In this document: positions 4,673 through 13,660 of the stretch, piece after piece | Position numbering within the stretch: position 1 is the stretch's first letter | How the letters are laid out: each line of letters opens with the position of its first letter | NCBI GenBank assembly: GCA_021200345.1 | Contig: JAJQGR010000096.1 | Location: 1 to 15,096 of the forward strand | Length of the DNA: 15,096 bases | Direction: 5' to 3' | Origin: Lachnospiraceae bacterium | GTDB lineage: Bacteria; Bacillota; Clostridia; Lachnospirales; Lachnospiraceae | Made by a program: the position numbers and the translations under genes | The notes under the pieces: generated by a model | Database searches by the model: none | Told to the model about the DNA's origin: nothing | The model's input: the letters and a program-made list of their open reading frames with translations, nothing else

Positions 4673-5959
4673 TCATATCAACCCCAGCAGCTCCTCCGGC
4701 CTCTCCACAATCTCCTGCGCCCTGTACTTCTCCAGCTCCTCCCGGTCCCTGAAGCCCCACAGTACACCCACAGTCAAAGCCCCGGCAGTGTTGCCCGTCA
4801 TCATATCCGTGGCAGTATCTCCCACATACATGACCTCCTCAGCCTCCAGATCCCAGCCGGACAGAATTTCCTGTACGCCCTGGGTGCTGGGCTTTTTGGC
4901 GATTCCCGGCCGGTTTCCCAATACCGTGTCGAACAAATCCTTTCCAAACAGGCTGTACACCACCTGCTGCGTCTCCTCATGGGGTTTGTTGGACAATACC
5001 GCCAGTCTGATCCCATTGGCTTTCATGGTTTGAAGAGTTTCCATCATCCCCGGATACACGGTCACCTGATCCATGCAGTGTTCCTGAAAGACAATCCGGT
5101 ATCTGGCGTAAGCCTTTTCATATAATTTTAACTCCTCATCCCCGGAGTAAATCAGACAGCGGCGAATCAGGGTATCCGCCCCATTTCCCACAAAATAACG
5201 GTACTTTTCCCGCGCAATCTCCGGAAGCTTGCAGGCCCGCATGGCATAATTGCCGCAATAAGCAATGGATTCCAGCGTATCCGCCAGCGTCCCGTCCAGA
5301 TCAAAAATCACGCCTTTGATTTTCCCTGACACAGACACAGAAGGGGCGGCGCAGCCATTCATACAGATCAGACCGCAGCTTTTCATCTGCGCGTAAAGGG
5401 CAGCTAAGGGCAGCCCCACCACATTGCTGTAATCTCCGCAGATCTCCGTCACATAGGGAGCAAACTCGTTCTGAATCCCATAGGCTCCGGCCTTGTCCAG
5501 GCAGGTTCCTTTCTCCACATAATCCTGAATCTCCTCCACGGAAAGGGCCGCGACTTTTACCTCAGTCATGTCATAGAATGTATGAGTCTTTTTTTTGCCC
5601 TGATCCATCCACAGAAGCGTCACTCCGGTAAAAACCTGATTGGCATTTCCCGAAAGCTTCTGCAGCATTTCCACAGCGCGCTCTTTTGTGCGGGGTTTTC
5701 CCAGTATCAGCCCGTCCAGAGCCACAATGGTATCCGCCCCTATGACAAGGCTGTCTGCCTGCTGTTCATCGGAAAGCCTGTCCCACACATTCTCAGCCTT
5801 CTGATCGGAAAGCTGGGTGACAATCCTGGAGGGTCTTTTTTCCGTAATGGTCTCCTCACAGTCGCTCACAAGTACTTCAAATTCCCAGCCGGCCTGCTTT
5901 AGCAGCTCCTTTCGTCTCGGGGACGCGCTGGCAAGCACGATATTTTTTTTGCATTTCAT
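4673..5959 (-). CDS. maf: Maf nucleotide pyrophosphatase fused to a HAD-IA phosphatase
   Basis: This 428-aa soluble protein has two complete enzyme domains. Residues 1-195 are Maf, which hydrolyses non-canonical or dTTP/UTP-type nucleotides to monophosphates and so clears the nucleotide pool: SASPRR (11-16), GADT with catalytic D76 (74-77), DKAGAYGIQ (155-163) and GDYSNVVGLPL (175-185). After a short linker, residues 213-428 are a phosphoglycolate-phosphatase-like HAD: VIFDLDGTLADT with nucleophile D220 and D222, VLSNK (321-325), KKP (355-357) and VGDTATD (379-385). All catalytic residues are present, so both halves are probably active. The reading frame runs through the join without a stop or frameshift. 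The ATG overlaps the ppk stop by four bases (ATGA, 5956-5959), so translation is coupled. HAD substrate is not predictable; phosphoglycolate or a nucleotide monophosphate are options. Confidence 0.9.
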   Translation of the reverse strand: MKCKKNIVLASASPRRKELLKQAGWEFEVLVSDCEETITEKRPSRIVTQLSDQKAENVWDRLSDEQQADSLVIGADTIVALDGLILGKPRTKERAVEMLQKLSGNANQVFTGVTLLWMDQGKKKTHTFYDMTEVKVAALSVEEIQDYVEKGTCLDKAGAYGIQNEFAPYVTEICGDYSNVVGLPLAALYAQMKSCGLICMNGCAAPSVSVSGKIKGVIFDLDGTLADTLESIAYCGNYAMRACKLPEIAREKYRYFVGNGADTLIRRCLIYSGDEELKLYEKAYARYRIVFQEHCMDQVTVYPGMMETLQTMKANGIRLAVLSNKPHEETQQVVYSLFGKDLFDTVLGNRPGIAKKPSTQGVQEILSGWDLEAEEVMYVGDTATDMMTGNTAGALTVGVLWGFRDREELEKYRAQEIVERPEELLGLI

Positions 5960-8127
5960 GTAGTCTCATCTGCCGCCATCCTTGGAATGAACACGCGGCC
6001 TATCTCCTCCTTCTCATGATGCAGCTTCGCGTTTTCCACCGCCTGTGCGCAGAAATATGCCTGGCTGCCAAATCGTTCCTTTCCTCTTAAGTCTATTTTT
6101 TCATACGTCCCGTCAGGCTGTAAAATATGAGCCTTCAGTGTATCCCTCAGCTGCGTATCCAGTATCCCGTAGGCCTTTTCCTTGAGCGCCGGATCCTCAA
6201 TGGGAAATAAGATCTCAACTCTCCGTTCCAGGTTTCTCGGCATCCAGTCCGCGCTGGAAGCGTAGATCTCCTCCTTACCGCCGTTCTCAAAGTAAAAAAT
6301 CCTGCTGTGCTCCAGAAAATATCCCACAATGGACCGGACGGAAATGTTCTCTGAGACCCCCGGCACGCCTACTTTCAAACAGCAGATACCGCGGACAATC
6401 AGATCAATCTTTACCCCCGCATTGGAAGCCCGGTAAAGAGCCTCTATCACATCCGGATCACAGAGGGAATTCATCTTGGCAATGATCCGGGCGTCACGCC
6501 CCGACTTCGCGTAATCCGCTTCCCTGTCAATCAGATAAATAAACCGGTCCTTCAGCCACAGCGGCGCCAGGGAGAGCTTATTCCAGTGCAGCGGCTCCGA
6601 ATAGCCGGACAGCATATTAAATACCGCCGTAGCGTCCTCCCCAATGGCATTGGCACAGGTCAGCATCCCCACATCTGTATACAGCTTTGCGGTAGAATCA
6701 TTGTAATTGCCGGTGCCCAGGTGAACATATCTGCGGATGCCATCCTCCTCCCCCCGGACCACCAGTGTGATCTTGGAGTGGGTCTTTAATCCCACCAGGC
6801 CGTAGATCACGTGACAGCCGGCCTTTTCCAGCATCTTCGCCCAGCCGATATTGTTCTCCTCATCGAAACGGGCTTTCAGCTCCACAAGCACAGTGACCTG
6901 CTTGCCGTTTTCCGCCGCCTGGGCCAGAGCCGCGATAATGGGAGAATTACCGCTGACCCGGTACAGAGTCTGTTTGATTGCCAGCACCTGAGGATCTCTG
7001 GAAGCCTGCTGCACAAACTGAACCACCGGATCAAAGGATTCATAAGGATGATGAAGCAGCACATCCTTCTCCCGGATCAGTGCGAAAATATCCTCGCAAT
7101 CCACAAAATCCGGATGCGTCTGAGGGATAAAGCTCTGAGCCTTCAGGTGTTCGAAGCCCTCCTGTCCGTAAACCTTCATCAGAAAAGTCAGATCCAGAGG
7201 ACCGTCGATATAATAAATCCCGTTCTCTTTCACGGACAACTCCTTTTTTAAAAATTTTAAAAGATTTTTGTCCGCGTCCGCTTCCACTTCCAGGCGGATG
7301 GTCTCACCCCGCTGTCTCTTCTTGATCTGATGCTCAATTTCCTTGAGCAGATCCTCAGAATCGTCCTCATCGATATCGAATTCCGCGTCCCGGGTGATGC
7401 GGAAGGGATGCACACACTCAATACGGTAATTCAGAAACAGCTTATCCATGTTCCGCTCGATGATTTCCTCCAGCAGAATCAGGTTTCTGACACCGTTTTC
7501 CGATACCGGAAGCTCCACAACCCTGGGCAAAAGTCCCGGCACCTGCACTGTGGCAAAATCCGGCTCCTCCCCGTTCTTTGCGGTTTTCTTGCGTACCAGC
7601 GCGCCCAGGTTCAGGGACTTGTTTCTGATCAGCGGAAAGGGCCGGGAGGAATCCACCGCCATGGGGGTCAACACCGGGTATACGGAATTCATGAAGTAGC
7701 GATCCACAAACTCCGCCTCCTTTGGCGTCAGATCCTCGTGCCGCTTTACGATCCGCAGTCCGTTCTGCAGAAGGCCCGGCACCAGAGAACGGTTCCAGGT
7801 ACTGTACTGTGTCTGCGCAAAATGATGGATTTCCCCATCCAGGGCGTCCAGCTGCTCCCCCGCCGTCATGCCCGCGATATCGCGCCTCTGGGGATGTTCA
7901 TCCGCCTGATCCTTCAGGCTGGCCACGCGAACCATAAAAAACTCATCCAGATTAGAGGAGGTGATAGACAAAAATTTCAGCCGTTCAAACAGAGGAAGAC
8001 TTCTGTCCCTGGCTTCCTCCAGAATCCTGAAATTAAATTTCAGCCAGCTTAACTCCCGGTTCACATAATATTTCGGATCTTTGAATTCCTTTGTTTCCTT
8101 CACCATTTTTGCTTCCCCCGTTTCCAT
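5956..8127 (-). CDS. ppk: Polyphosphate kinase 1
   Basis: This 723-aa enzyme transfers the terminal phosphate of ATP onto polyphosphate, reversibly. The N-terminal domain has the family opening YVNRELSWLKFNFRILEEA (21-39) and SNLDEFFMVR (58-67). Two C-terminal phospholipase-D-like domains follow: KTHSKITLVVR holds the autophosphorylated H450, and EHSRIFYF holds the second His H607. Their 157-residue spacing equals that in E. coli Ppk (H435, H592). QTLYR (386-390), HLGTGNYN (469-476) and SSADWMPRNL (624-633) are also conserved. Length is normal for the family. ATG 8127 has AAGGA about 8 bases upstream; ATG 8106 is an alternative start that keeps the domain. It follows ppx by 25 bp and overlaps maf-HAD by 4 bp. 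Confidence 0.97.
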   Translation of the reverse strand: METGEAKMVKETKEFKDPKYYVNRELSWLKFNFRILEEARDRSLPLFERLKFLSITSSNLDEFFMVRVASLKDQADEHPQRRDIAGMTAGEQLDALDGEIHHFAQTQYSTWNRSLVPGLLQNGLRIVKRHEDLTPKEAEFVDRYFMNSVYPVLTPMAVDSSRPFPLIRNKSLNLGALVRKKTAKNGEEPDFATVQVPGLLPRVVELPVSENGVRNLILLEEIIERNMDKLFLNYRIECVHPFRITRDAEFDIDEDDSEDLLKEIEHQIKKRQRGETIRLEVEADADKNLLKFLKKELSVKENGIYYIDGPLDLTFLMKVYGQEGFEHLKAQSFIPQTHPDFVDCEDIFALIREKDVLLHHPYESFDPVVQFVQQASRDPQVLAIKQTLYRVSGNSPIIAALAQAAENGKQVTVLVELKARFDEENNIGWAKMLEKAGCHVIYGLVGLKTHSKITLVVRGEEDGIRRYVHLGTGNYNDSTAKLYTDVGMLTCANAIGEDATAVFNMLSGYSEPLHWNKLSLAPLWLKDRFIYLIDREADYAKSGRDARIIAKMNSLCDPDVIEALYRASNAGVKIDLIVRGICCLKVGVPGVSENISVRSIVGYFLEHSRIFYFENGGKEEIYASSADWMPRNLERRVEILFPIEDPALKEKAYGILDTQLRDTLKAHILQPDGTYEKIDLRGKERFGSQAYFCAQAVENAKLHHEKEEIGRVFIPRMAADETT

Positions 8128-8152
8128 CCGGATTTTCCTTCCCTTTCTGTTC

Positions 8153-9700
8153 TCAGGCCCTCTGCGCGGTCTTTCTCTGCCGGATCACCACCTTCACGTT
8201 AAATACCTCCTCAAAGAAAGCGGCGCGTTCCGTCACCAGTCCTTTCTCCAGGGAAATATCCTGCTCCGTCTCCACGCTGATCACCAGCCGGTCATCTTTC
8301 AGCTGACACTTTACCACATCGAATTTCTGTTTGTGACTGCGGTCCAGTCCGTTGGCCACCCGCAAAATCGCCGTCAGTTTGGCGATGGTTAAATAGGTCT
8401 GGGAATCCACGCTTCTTCGCAGGGAATACTCCGCCTCCTCAAAATCATCATGGTTGAACCGCACAATGTTGGCCACCATCTCCTGCTCCAGATGGGACAG
8501 ACCGATGATCTCCGTGGCCATGATGATGCTGTAGGAGCAGGCGCCCATGGTGGTAATGCTGATATATTTGCCGCAGTCATGAAGAAGGGCCGAGATCCGC
8601 AACAGCAGCCTTTCCCGCTTTCCCAGTCCGTGAACGCTCTTCACGCTGTCAAAGATCGCCAGTGCCAGCCTTTCCAGGGTCTCGCTTCGCTTTTTGGACC
8701 CCATATAGCGCTTGCTGATATTATTGACAGAGGCGATGATATCTTTCTCAAAATCATGATATTTGACGATCAGCTTATGCTTTTCCCCATAATCATAGCC
8801 GATCCCGTCACACAGCTCCGCCCCGGGGACCCATAAAAGCTCCGCCCCCGTCACCTCCATTACCCGCTTCAGCAGGATACCGGAAAGCATCATGGTATCA
8901 ATCCGGTCCTCCGGCTCCTGCAAAAGTCTGGAGATTTCCATTTTATTCATGGTCCCCACACGATTCATCAGGCTGCCAAACTCCTCGCTGCTCCAGAAGC
9001 CCTGTCCATATTCATGCCCGTTCTTTTTCATCAGATAGCGGGAAATATGCTCATCCACCATGATTACGTTTGTAATCTTCTGGCCTTTCAGATACATGCG
9101 CTTAAATACGGACAGCTGAGGATTTGCCAGCTCCAGCACCAAAGATTCCGTATTCTGCTCATCTGCTTTCAGCTGCAGCAGCTGATCCTGAAGACGCAAA
9201 AGTCCCAGCCGCAGCTGCTGAGTACATACCAGAGTATCCTTGTCAAACAGAGAGATCTGCAAGCCTCCGCCGCAGATATCCACAATCGCGGTTCCCTGTT
9301 CAATAATGTGCTGGAAGGTTTCGCTTTTGGCGGCAATGGCTTTGTAATTCAGATATCGCTGCTCGGTATTGCTCAGGACCTGGATTTTGATGCCCGTCCG
9401 CTGCTCCACCTGATCGCAGAAAAGCAGGGTGTTGGAAACCTCGCGAAGGGCGCTGGTGCCATAAGCCGTGTACTCTGTCACCCTGTAGCTTCTCATCACC
9501 GCCTGGAACTCCTTGAGGATATGGAAAATTTCATCCATATGCTCGTCCTTGATCCTGCCAAGGGCATGAGCGTCCGTTCCCATGTCCATACTGTGTCTCA
9601 GGCTTTCAATCTCCCTCATCTTTCCATCCTGATATTCAAAAATCTTCATGGACAGACCAAAGGAGCCCGCTTCGATTGCCGCGAATAGTTTCATTGCCAT
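8153..9700 (-). CDS. ppx: Ppx/GppA exopolyphosphatase with C-terminal HD-like domain
   Basis: This 515-aa protein of the ASKHA fold removes terminal phosphate from polyphosphate or hydrolyses pppGpp. The N-terminal phosphate loop is FAAIEAGS (6-13), with Glu10 where most homologues have Asp. LSNTEQRYLNYKAI contains the likely general base E113, and DICGGGLQ (141-148) is the second phosphate loop, normally DIGGGS. The C-terminal half is HD-like: ALLHDCGKY (H374, D375) and VANGLD (448-453), but the middle His pair of true HD enzymes is not seen. ATG 9700 (MAMKLF) is preferred to ATG 9706 because AAGGGG lies 7 bases upstream of the former and only one base from the latter. It is 59 bp after pheA and 25 bp before ppk, giving opposite activities in one operon. 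Confidence 0.9.
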   Translation of the reverse strand: MAMKLFAAIEAGSFGLSMKIFEYQDGKMREIESLRHSMDMGTDAHALGRIKDEHMDEIFHILKEFQAVMRSYRVTEYTAYGTSALREVSNTLLFCDQVEQRTGIKIQVLSNTEQRYLNYKAIAAKSETFQHIIEQGTAIVDICGGGLQISLFDKDTLVCTQQLRLGLLRLQDQLLQLKADEQNTESLVLELANPQLSVFKRMYLKGQKITNVIMVDEHISRYLMKKNGHEYGQGFWSSEEFGSLMNRVGTMNKMEISRLLQEPEDRIDTMMLSGILLKRVMEVTGAELLWVPGAELCDGIGYDYGEKHKLIVKYHDFEKDIIASVNNISKRYMGSKKRSETLERLALAIFDSVKSVHGLGKRERLLLRISALLHDCGKYISITTMGACSYSIIMATEIIGLSHLEQEMVANIVRFNHDDFEEAEYSLRRSVDSQTYLTIAKLTAILRVANGLDRSHKQKFDVVKCQLKDDRLVISVETEQDISLEKGLVTERAAFFEEVFNVKVVIRQRKTAQRA

Positions 9701-9759
9701 TTTCATTCCCCTTCATCTCATTTTAGAGACAGACCATTACTTTGCCATTAACAGAAGTC

Positions 9760-10890
9760 TCAGTAATTTCCAAGGATTTTCATGTTTGAGGCCTCCTCTC
9801 TCAGTCCCCGCAGCGCGTTCTTCACCGCACTGTCTGAGAGATTGCCCTCGAAATCAATGAAAAACCGATATTCCCAGTTTCTGCCCTCAATAGGTCTTGA
9901 TTCAATCTTGGTCAGATTCAGGTTATTAAAAATAAAATGACTCAGCATGTGATACAGGGAGCCGCTTTCATTAGGCACCTCCAGACAGATACTGATCTTT
10001 CCCGCGTCCGCACGGAAAATCCTCTGATTGGTGACCACAATAAAACGGGTACTGTTGCCTTTCACGTCATTGATGCCGCTTTCCAGCACCTCCAGCCCGT
10101 AAATATCCCCGGCAGAGGAACCGGCAATGGCCGCCTGATCAATTCGTCCGTCCGCCGCCACCTTCTGTGCCGCAAAAGCGTTATTCTTCATGCTGATCTG
10201 CTGCCATCCCGAGGCACTTAAATACCTGGCGGTCTGCATCAGAGACTGGGGGTGGGAGTAAACCACCCGGATATCTTCCTTTCTCGCTCCCGGCAGCGCC
10301 AGAAGGCACTGATTGATCTGGATAATCTGCTCTCCCACAATATAATTCTCAAATTCCTGTAAAAGATCATAGATCTCACTGACAATGCCCGCCGTGGAAT
10401 TCTCAATGGGCAGCACCGCGAAATCCGCGCTGCCCTCCTCAATGGCGCACATAGCCTCACGGAAGGTATCCACATGGAAGCTGTTCACCTGATTTCCGAA
10501 AAACTGCCGCATGGCTGCCTGAGAATAGGCCCCTTCCGCCCCCTGGAATACCACCCGGGAGTTTTCCGTATCCAGCTTCTCCACCTGAATAAAGGGAAGC
10601 CTTCCTGTGGCCCCTGCCTGGGCCAGCATCTGATATTGCATCTTTCTGCTGGTACTCATAATCAGCTCAAACAGCTCCTGGGCGCCGATACGGTAGGCGT
10701 CATTTTGTACCATACCCCTGACAGAATCAATCTTCTGCCTTTCCCTTGCGGAGTCAAACACCTTTTTGCCGTTTTCAATCTTATACTGCGCCACCTGGCG
10801 GCACACATCCATACGCTGCTCGTAAAGGTTCACGATCTGCGTGTCTATTTCATCGATCTCTTCTCTCAATTTTCCTAAGTCGGTCGCCAT
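9760..10890 (-). CDS. pheA: Bifunctional chorismate mutase / prephenate dehydratase (P-protein)
   Basis: This 376-aa cytosolic enzyme makes phenylpyruvate from chorismate in two steps. Residues 1-90 are an AroQ-type chorismate mutase with R9, R26 and K37 in place (LREEIDEID, LYEQRMDV, AQYKIENGKKV). Residues 112-290 are prephenate dehydratase: GAEGAYSQAA (117-126), PIENSTAG (161-168) and catalytic GNSTRF (278-283). Residues about 298-376 form the ACT domain that senses phenylalanine, with ESRPIEG (330-336) kept; the usual GALV motif reads GSLY (310-313). Size and order match the E. coli P-protein, so feedback inhibition is likely. AAAGGAAATG precedes the ATG. It starts 50 bp after aroA, as expected for an aromatic amino-acid operon. 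Confidence 0.96.
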   Translation of the reverse strand: MATDLGKLREEIDEIDTQIVNLYEQRMDVCRQVAQYKIENGKKVFDSARERQKIDSVRGMVQNDAYRIGAQELFELIMSTSRKMQYQMLAQAGATGRLPFIQVEKLDTENSRVVFQGAEGAYSQAAMRQFFGNQVNSFHVDTFREAMCAIEEGSADFAVLPIENSTAGIVSEIYDLLQEFENYIVGEQIIQINQCLLALPGARKEDIRVVYSHPQSLMQTARYLSASGWQQISMKNNAFAAQKVAADGRIDQAAIAGSSAGDIYGLEVLESGINDVKGNSTRFIVVTNQRIFRADAGKISICLEVPNESGSLYHMLSHFIFNNLNLTKIESRPIEGRNWEYRFFIDFEGNLSDSAVKNALRGLREEASNMKILGNY

Positions 10891-10940
10891 CCCATCATTT
10901 CCTTTGTCTGTGTTCTTTTTCTCATCCGCGGATTTCCCGT

Positions 10941-12266
10941 TTACCTGCCCTCGATGGCTTTCGTCACCTGCTCCAGCACATCAAAATATTGCTCAAAGGT
11001 CTTTTTACAGCAGCCCGGATTTTGAATCACAATTCCCTCTGCCCGGGTACCGGTCAGCGCAAAGCCCATGGCCAGCCTGTGATCCTCACAGGTCTCAATC
11101 ACCGCAGCTTTGGGAAGGCCCGGTTCAATCCGGATGCTGTCTTCCCGCTCCTCTACCTGAATGCCCATGGCGCGCAGATTTTTTGCCATGGCAGAGAGCC
11201 GGTCGCTCTCCTGTCGGCGGATATGACCAATGCCTGTCATCTCCACCGGACTGTCCGCAAAGGGAGCGATGGCCGCCAGCGTAATGGCCTGATCTGAAAA
11301 GCTGCGCATATCCACGCTGACGCCCTTCAGCACGCCGTCTGCCGGACCTGTCACCCGGACGCCCTGCGCTTCCTCTGTCACCTGACAGCCCATGCGGGCT
11401 AAAAGAGAGGCAAAGGCCACATCTCCCTGAAGAGAGCCATTTTGAGAAGTCCCTGCATGAATTCCGGGGACTGTCACCGATATTCCGTGAATTGCGGCCA
11501 GCGCCCAAAAGTAACAGGCAGCCGAAACGTCCGGCTCCACCGGATAATCCAACGCCCTGTAACCCTGTCCGCCAAAGACCACAAAACGCTTCTTTCCAAC
11601 ACGGCTGACGCTGACGCCAAACTGTTCCATCATTTTCACCGTCATGTCAATATACGCCATACCGTGGCTTCCGCTGACGTCAATGGTAAGTCCTCTCTCT
11701 GCCAGCGGCGCGGCAATCAGCAGAGCACTGAGAAACTGACTGCTCTGATCGATATCTACCGTAACATGATCTGTCAAAATGCCATGCCCCTTCACCACCA
11801 GAGGGAAATGTCCCGGGTTTTGGGTACACTCAATTTCAGCTCCCACGCTCCTGAGCGCCTCAATCAGAGGCTCCATGGGCCTGCGTCGCATCTGTTCGGA
11901 GGCATCCATCAGAAACTCTCCCTGATTGCAGGCCAGATACGCTGCCAGAAAACGGGCCGCGGTTCCCGCGCTGCCCACATAAACGGACCCCTTTCGCACC
12001 GGGAGACATCCTCCCAGTCCGGTCACCTCGATGGTGGCCGCAGCCTCATCCACCCGGGTCTCAAAGCCAAGATCCTGCACGCATTGCAGAAAATGCCTGG
12101 AGTCCTCCGAAAAAAGGCAGCCTCTCAATGTGCTTTTGCCCGATCCCATCACCGCCAGCAAAAGCGCCCGGTTGGTAATGCTTTTAGAGCCCGGTACGCA
12201 CACCGTCTGAATCGGGTTCCTTTTTGCTTTGATCTGTCTGATTTCTTTTTTTTCTTCCGTTTCCAT
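10941..12266 (-). CDS. aroA: 3-phosphoshikimate 1-carboxyvinyltransferase (EPSP synthase)
   Basis: This 441-aa enzyme joins phosphoenolpyruvate to shikimate 3-phosphate, the sixth step of the shikimate pathway. Motifs in order are PGSKSITNR (25-33), VGSAGTAARF (97-106; the glycine that sets glyphosate sensitivity in E. coli-type enzymes is kept), QMRRRPM (125-131), catalytic D325 in DMRSFSDQAITLAA, RRQESDRL (350-357) and EDHRLAM (394-400). The first 16 residues, rich in Glu and Lys, are a short extra leader. Start ATG 12266 has GAGG 7 bases upstream; no earlier in-frame alternative is convincing. It lies 50 bp before pheA and 67 bp after the ApbE-like gene. No attenuator or T-box was recognised in the short upstream gap, so regulation must come from farther upstream or elsewhere. 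Confidence 0.96.
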   Translation of the reverse strand: METEEKKEIRQIKAKRNPIQTVCVPGSKSITNRALLLAVMGSGKSTLRGCLFSEDSRHFLQCVQDLGFETRVDEAAATIEVTGLGGCLPVRKGSVYVGSAGTAARFLAAYLACNQGEFLMDASEQMRRRPMEPLIEALRSVGAEIECTQNPGHFPLVVKGHGILTDHVTVDIDQSSQFLSALLIAAPLAERGLTIDVSGSHGMAYIDMTVKMMEQFGVSVSRVGKKRFVVFGGQGYRALDYPVEPDVSAACYFWALAAIHGISVTVPGIHAGTSQNGSLQGDVAFASLLARMGCQVTEEAQGVRVTGPADGVLKGVSVDMRSFSDQAITLAAIAPFADSPVEMTGIGHIRRQESDRLSAMAKNLRAMGIQVEEREDSIRIEPGLPKAAVIETCEDHRLAMGFALTGTRAEGIVIQNPGCCKKTFEQYFDVLEQVTKAIEGR

Positions 12267-12333
12267 CCGGCAACCTCATTTTACCACAAATCTTCCATAC
12301 AAAGAAGAAGCGATTTTCGTTCCAATGTAAAAT

Positions 12334-13623
12334 TTAATCAAAATCCGAGGGCATCCTCTCCGTTTTGTAGCTTACACTTTCACCGTCATAGACGTCCTCA
12401 AGAGACAACCCCTCCTCACTATAATAAATCACCTGGTTCTGACAGTAAATACTGTAGATTCCCTGTCCGGCCATCTCCCACAAAAATTCCAGACTTTCTT
12501 CCCCAAATTCCGATGAAATATAAACCGGCATCATCTCCAGCATGATCTCCGCGCTACTTACATCCGCGCTGTAACACAAAAGCCCGGGAAGAGCGCTGGT
12601 ACAGCGGCCGGTGTCAGGGGACAGATAGCTGTATCTGGTCTCTCCATTCCCGTAGGTATAGTAAGACACATCGTCAGTGGAATATACCGGAAAATTTTTC
12701 ATCATCACAACGCTCATGGGACCCTCGTAGGAAAAGGCAGCTGCCTGCAAGGCGCCGCTTTCCTGATCGTCTATCAGGTTGATTCCATAGGTCACCTGAC
12801 GCTCATCCAGACACCGCACATACCCATCCACACTGCTGATCTGTCCGTTGGTATATCCGCCGGCAACCAGCTGTTCGGCCACATAGTCCACAATAAACGC
12901 GTTTTTCATCCAGAAAAAGTCCAGATAAGAAGTCAGCCCGTATTCATCGGCAAACGCCTCATATTCCTCAGAAATCTCCAGCCGGACTGTGTAATCCCCC
13001 AAAAGCACAAGCTCAATCGCTCCATTGGAAATGAATGAACAAACCTGCTCAAAATAGACCTCCTGATCCTCATTCAGCTCCGGATCATAAACCGCCGCTT
13101 CCTGATCGTCATTGCTGGCAAAAACAGCGTAATACTCCGCGTACAGAGGTCCCAGATACAGATAAGAAAGCTGATCTTTCATCTGTTCAAAAGCCTGGTA
13201 CAGCACAGGCTCCACCACAATATCCTCATTCACATGTCTATTGATGTAATAAATATTGTGAACATCCTCATACTCCACATCCGCCTGGAAGCTCTGGCAG
13301 GCCAGTTCCAGCGCGTCTGTGTAAATCAGTACAATGGCCTTATTCTCCGCGGTGGTTCCCAAATCGGTGGTTCCCAGTTCATATTGCAGCTCAAAGGAAG
13401 CGCTCTCCATAATATCCGCAGCCGAATCCGGAGAAATGGTGGTCCAGCCGGAATCCACCGTAAGCCAGCTCGACACTGCGTACGCCAGGCTACTGCCCGC
13501 GATCAGCACCAGGATCACCACCAGAAAAATCCGCAGCCCTACATGCTGGTCCGAAAGCTCCACCCGCTGTACCGGTTTGGGATGGGGTAAATCTCTGTTA
13601 TCTCTCGCCGTTCTCTTCGCCAC
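12334..13623 (-). CDS. ApbE-like membrane-anchored protein, probably a pseudoenzyme
   Basis: This 429-aa protein has one N-terminal membrane helix (about 29-50) after a basic, positively charged tail, so residues 53-429 probably lie outside the cytoplasm. The body follows the order of an ApbE FMN transferase: FELQYELGTT (77-86), an NIYYIN segment (123-128) like the usual S-E-I-x-x-I-N, YLYLGPLYAEYY (154-165) like the D-x-T-x-x-P-L strand, KNAFIVDYVAEQL (240-252) like K-G-Y-A-V-D, and RYSYLSPDTG (330-339) like H-I-x-D-P-x-T-G. Catalytic landmarks are missing: STDD (315-318) replaces STSG, and SVDGY (264-268) replaces the NLGGD loop. It may therefore bind flavin or substrate without transfer. 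The start is GTG 13623 with AAGGAG 8 bases upstream; a nearby ATG at 13628 is out of frame. The ApbE link is a pattern reading, not a search result. Confidence 0.7.
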   Translation of the reverse strand: MAKRTARDNRDLPHPKPVQRVELSDQHVGLRIFLVVILVLIAGSSLAYAVSSWLTVDSGWTTISPDSAADIMESASFELQYELGTTDLGTTAENKAIVLIYTDALELACQSFQADVEYEDVHNIYYINRHVNEDIVVEPVLYQAFEQMKDQLSYLYLGPLYAEYYAVFASNDDQEAAVYDPELNEDQEVYFEQVCSFISNGAIELVLLGDYTVRLEISEEYEAFADEYGLTSYLDFFWMKNAFIVDYVAEQLVAGGYTNGQISSVDGYVRCLDERQVTYGINLIDDQESGALQAAAFSYEGPMSVVMMKNFPVYSTDDVSYYTYGNGETRYSYLSPDTGRCTSALPGLLCYSADVSSAEIMLEMMPVYISSEFGEESLEFLWEMAGQGIYSIYCQNQVIYYSEEGLSLEDVYDGESVSYKTERMPSDFD

Positions 13624-13660
13624 TTCATTTTCTCCTTCTGCCGCTTTTCATCTCTTACAC

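Noticed and set aside
6811..9688. Long open frames on the plus strand opposite ppk and ppx
   Set aside because: They are antisense to genes with complete conserved motifs and show no recognisable domain, ribosome binding site or protein-like composition.
12267..12333. T-box, attenuator or riboswitch before aroA
   Set aside because: The gap is only 67 bp and no T-box motif, leader peptide or stable alternative hairpins could be found.
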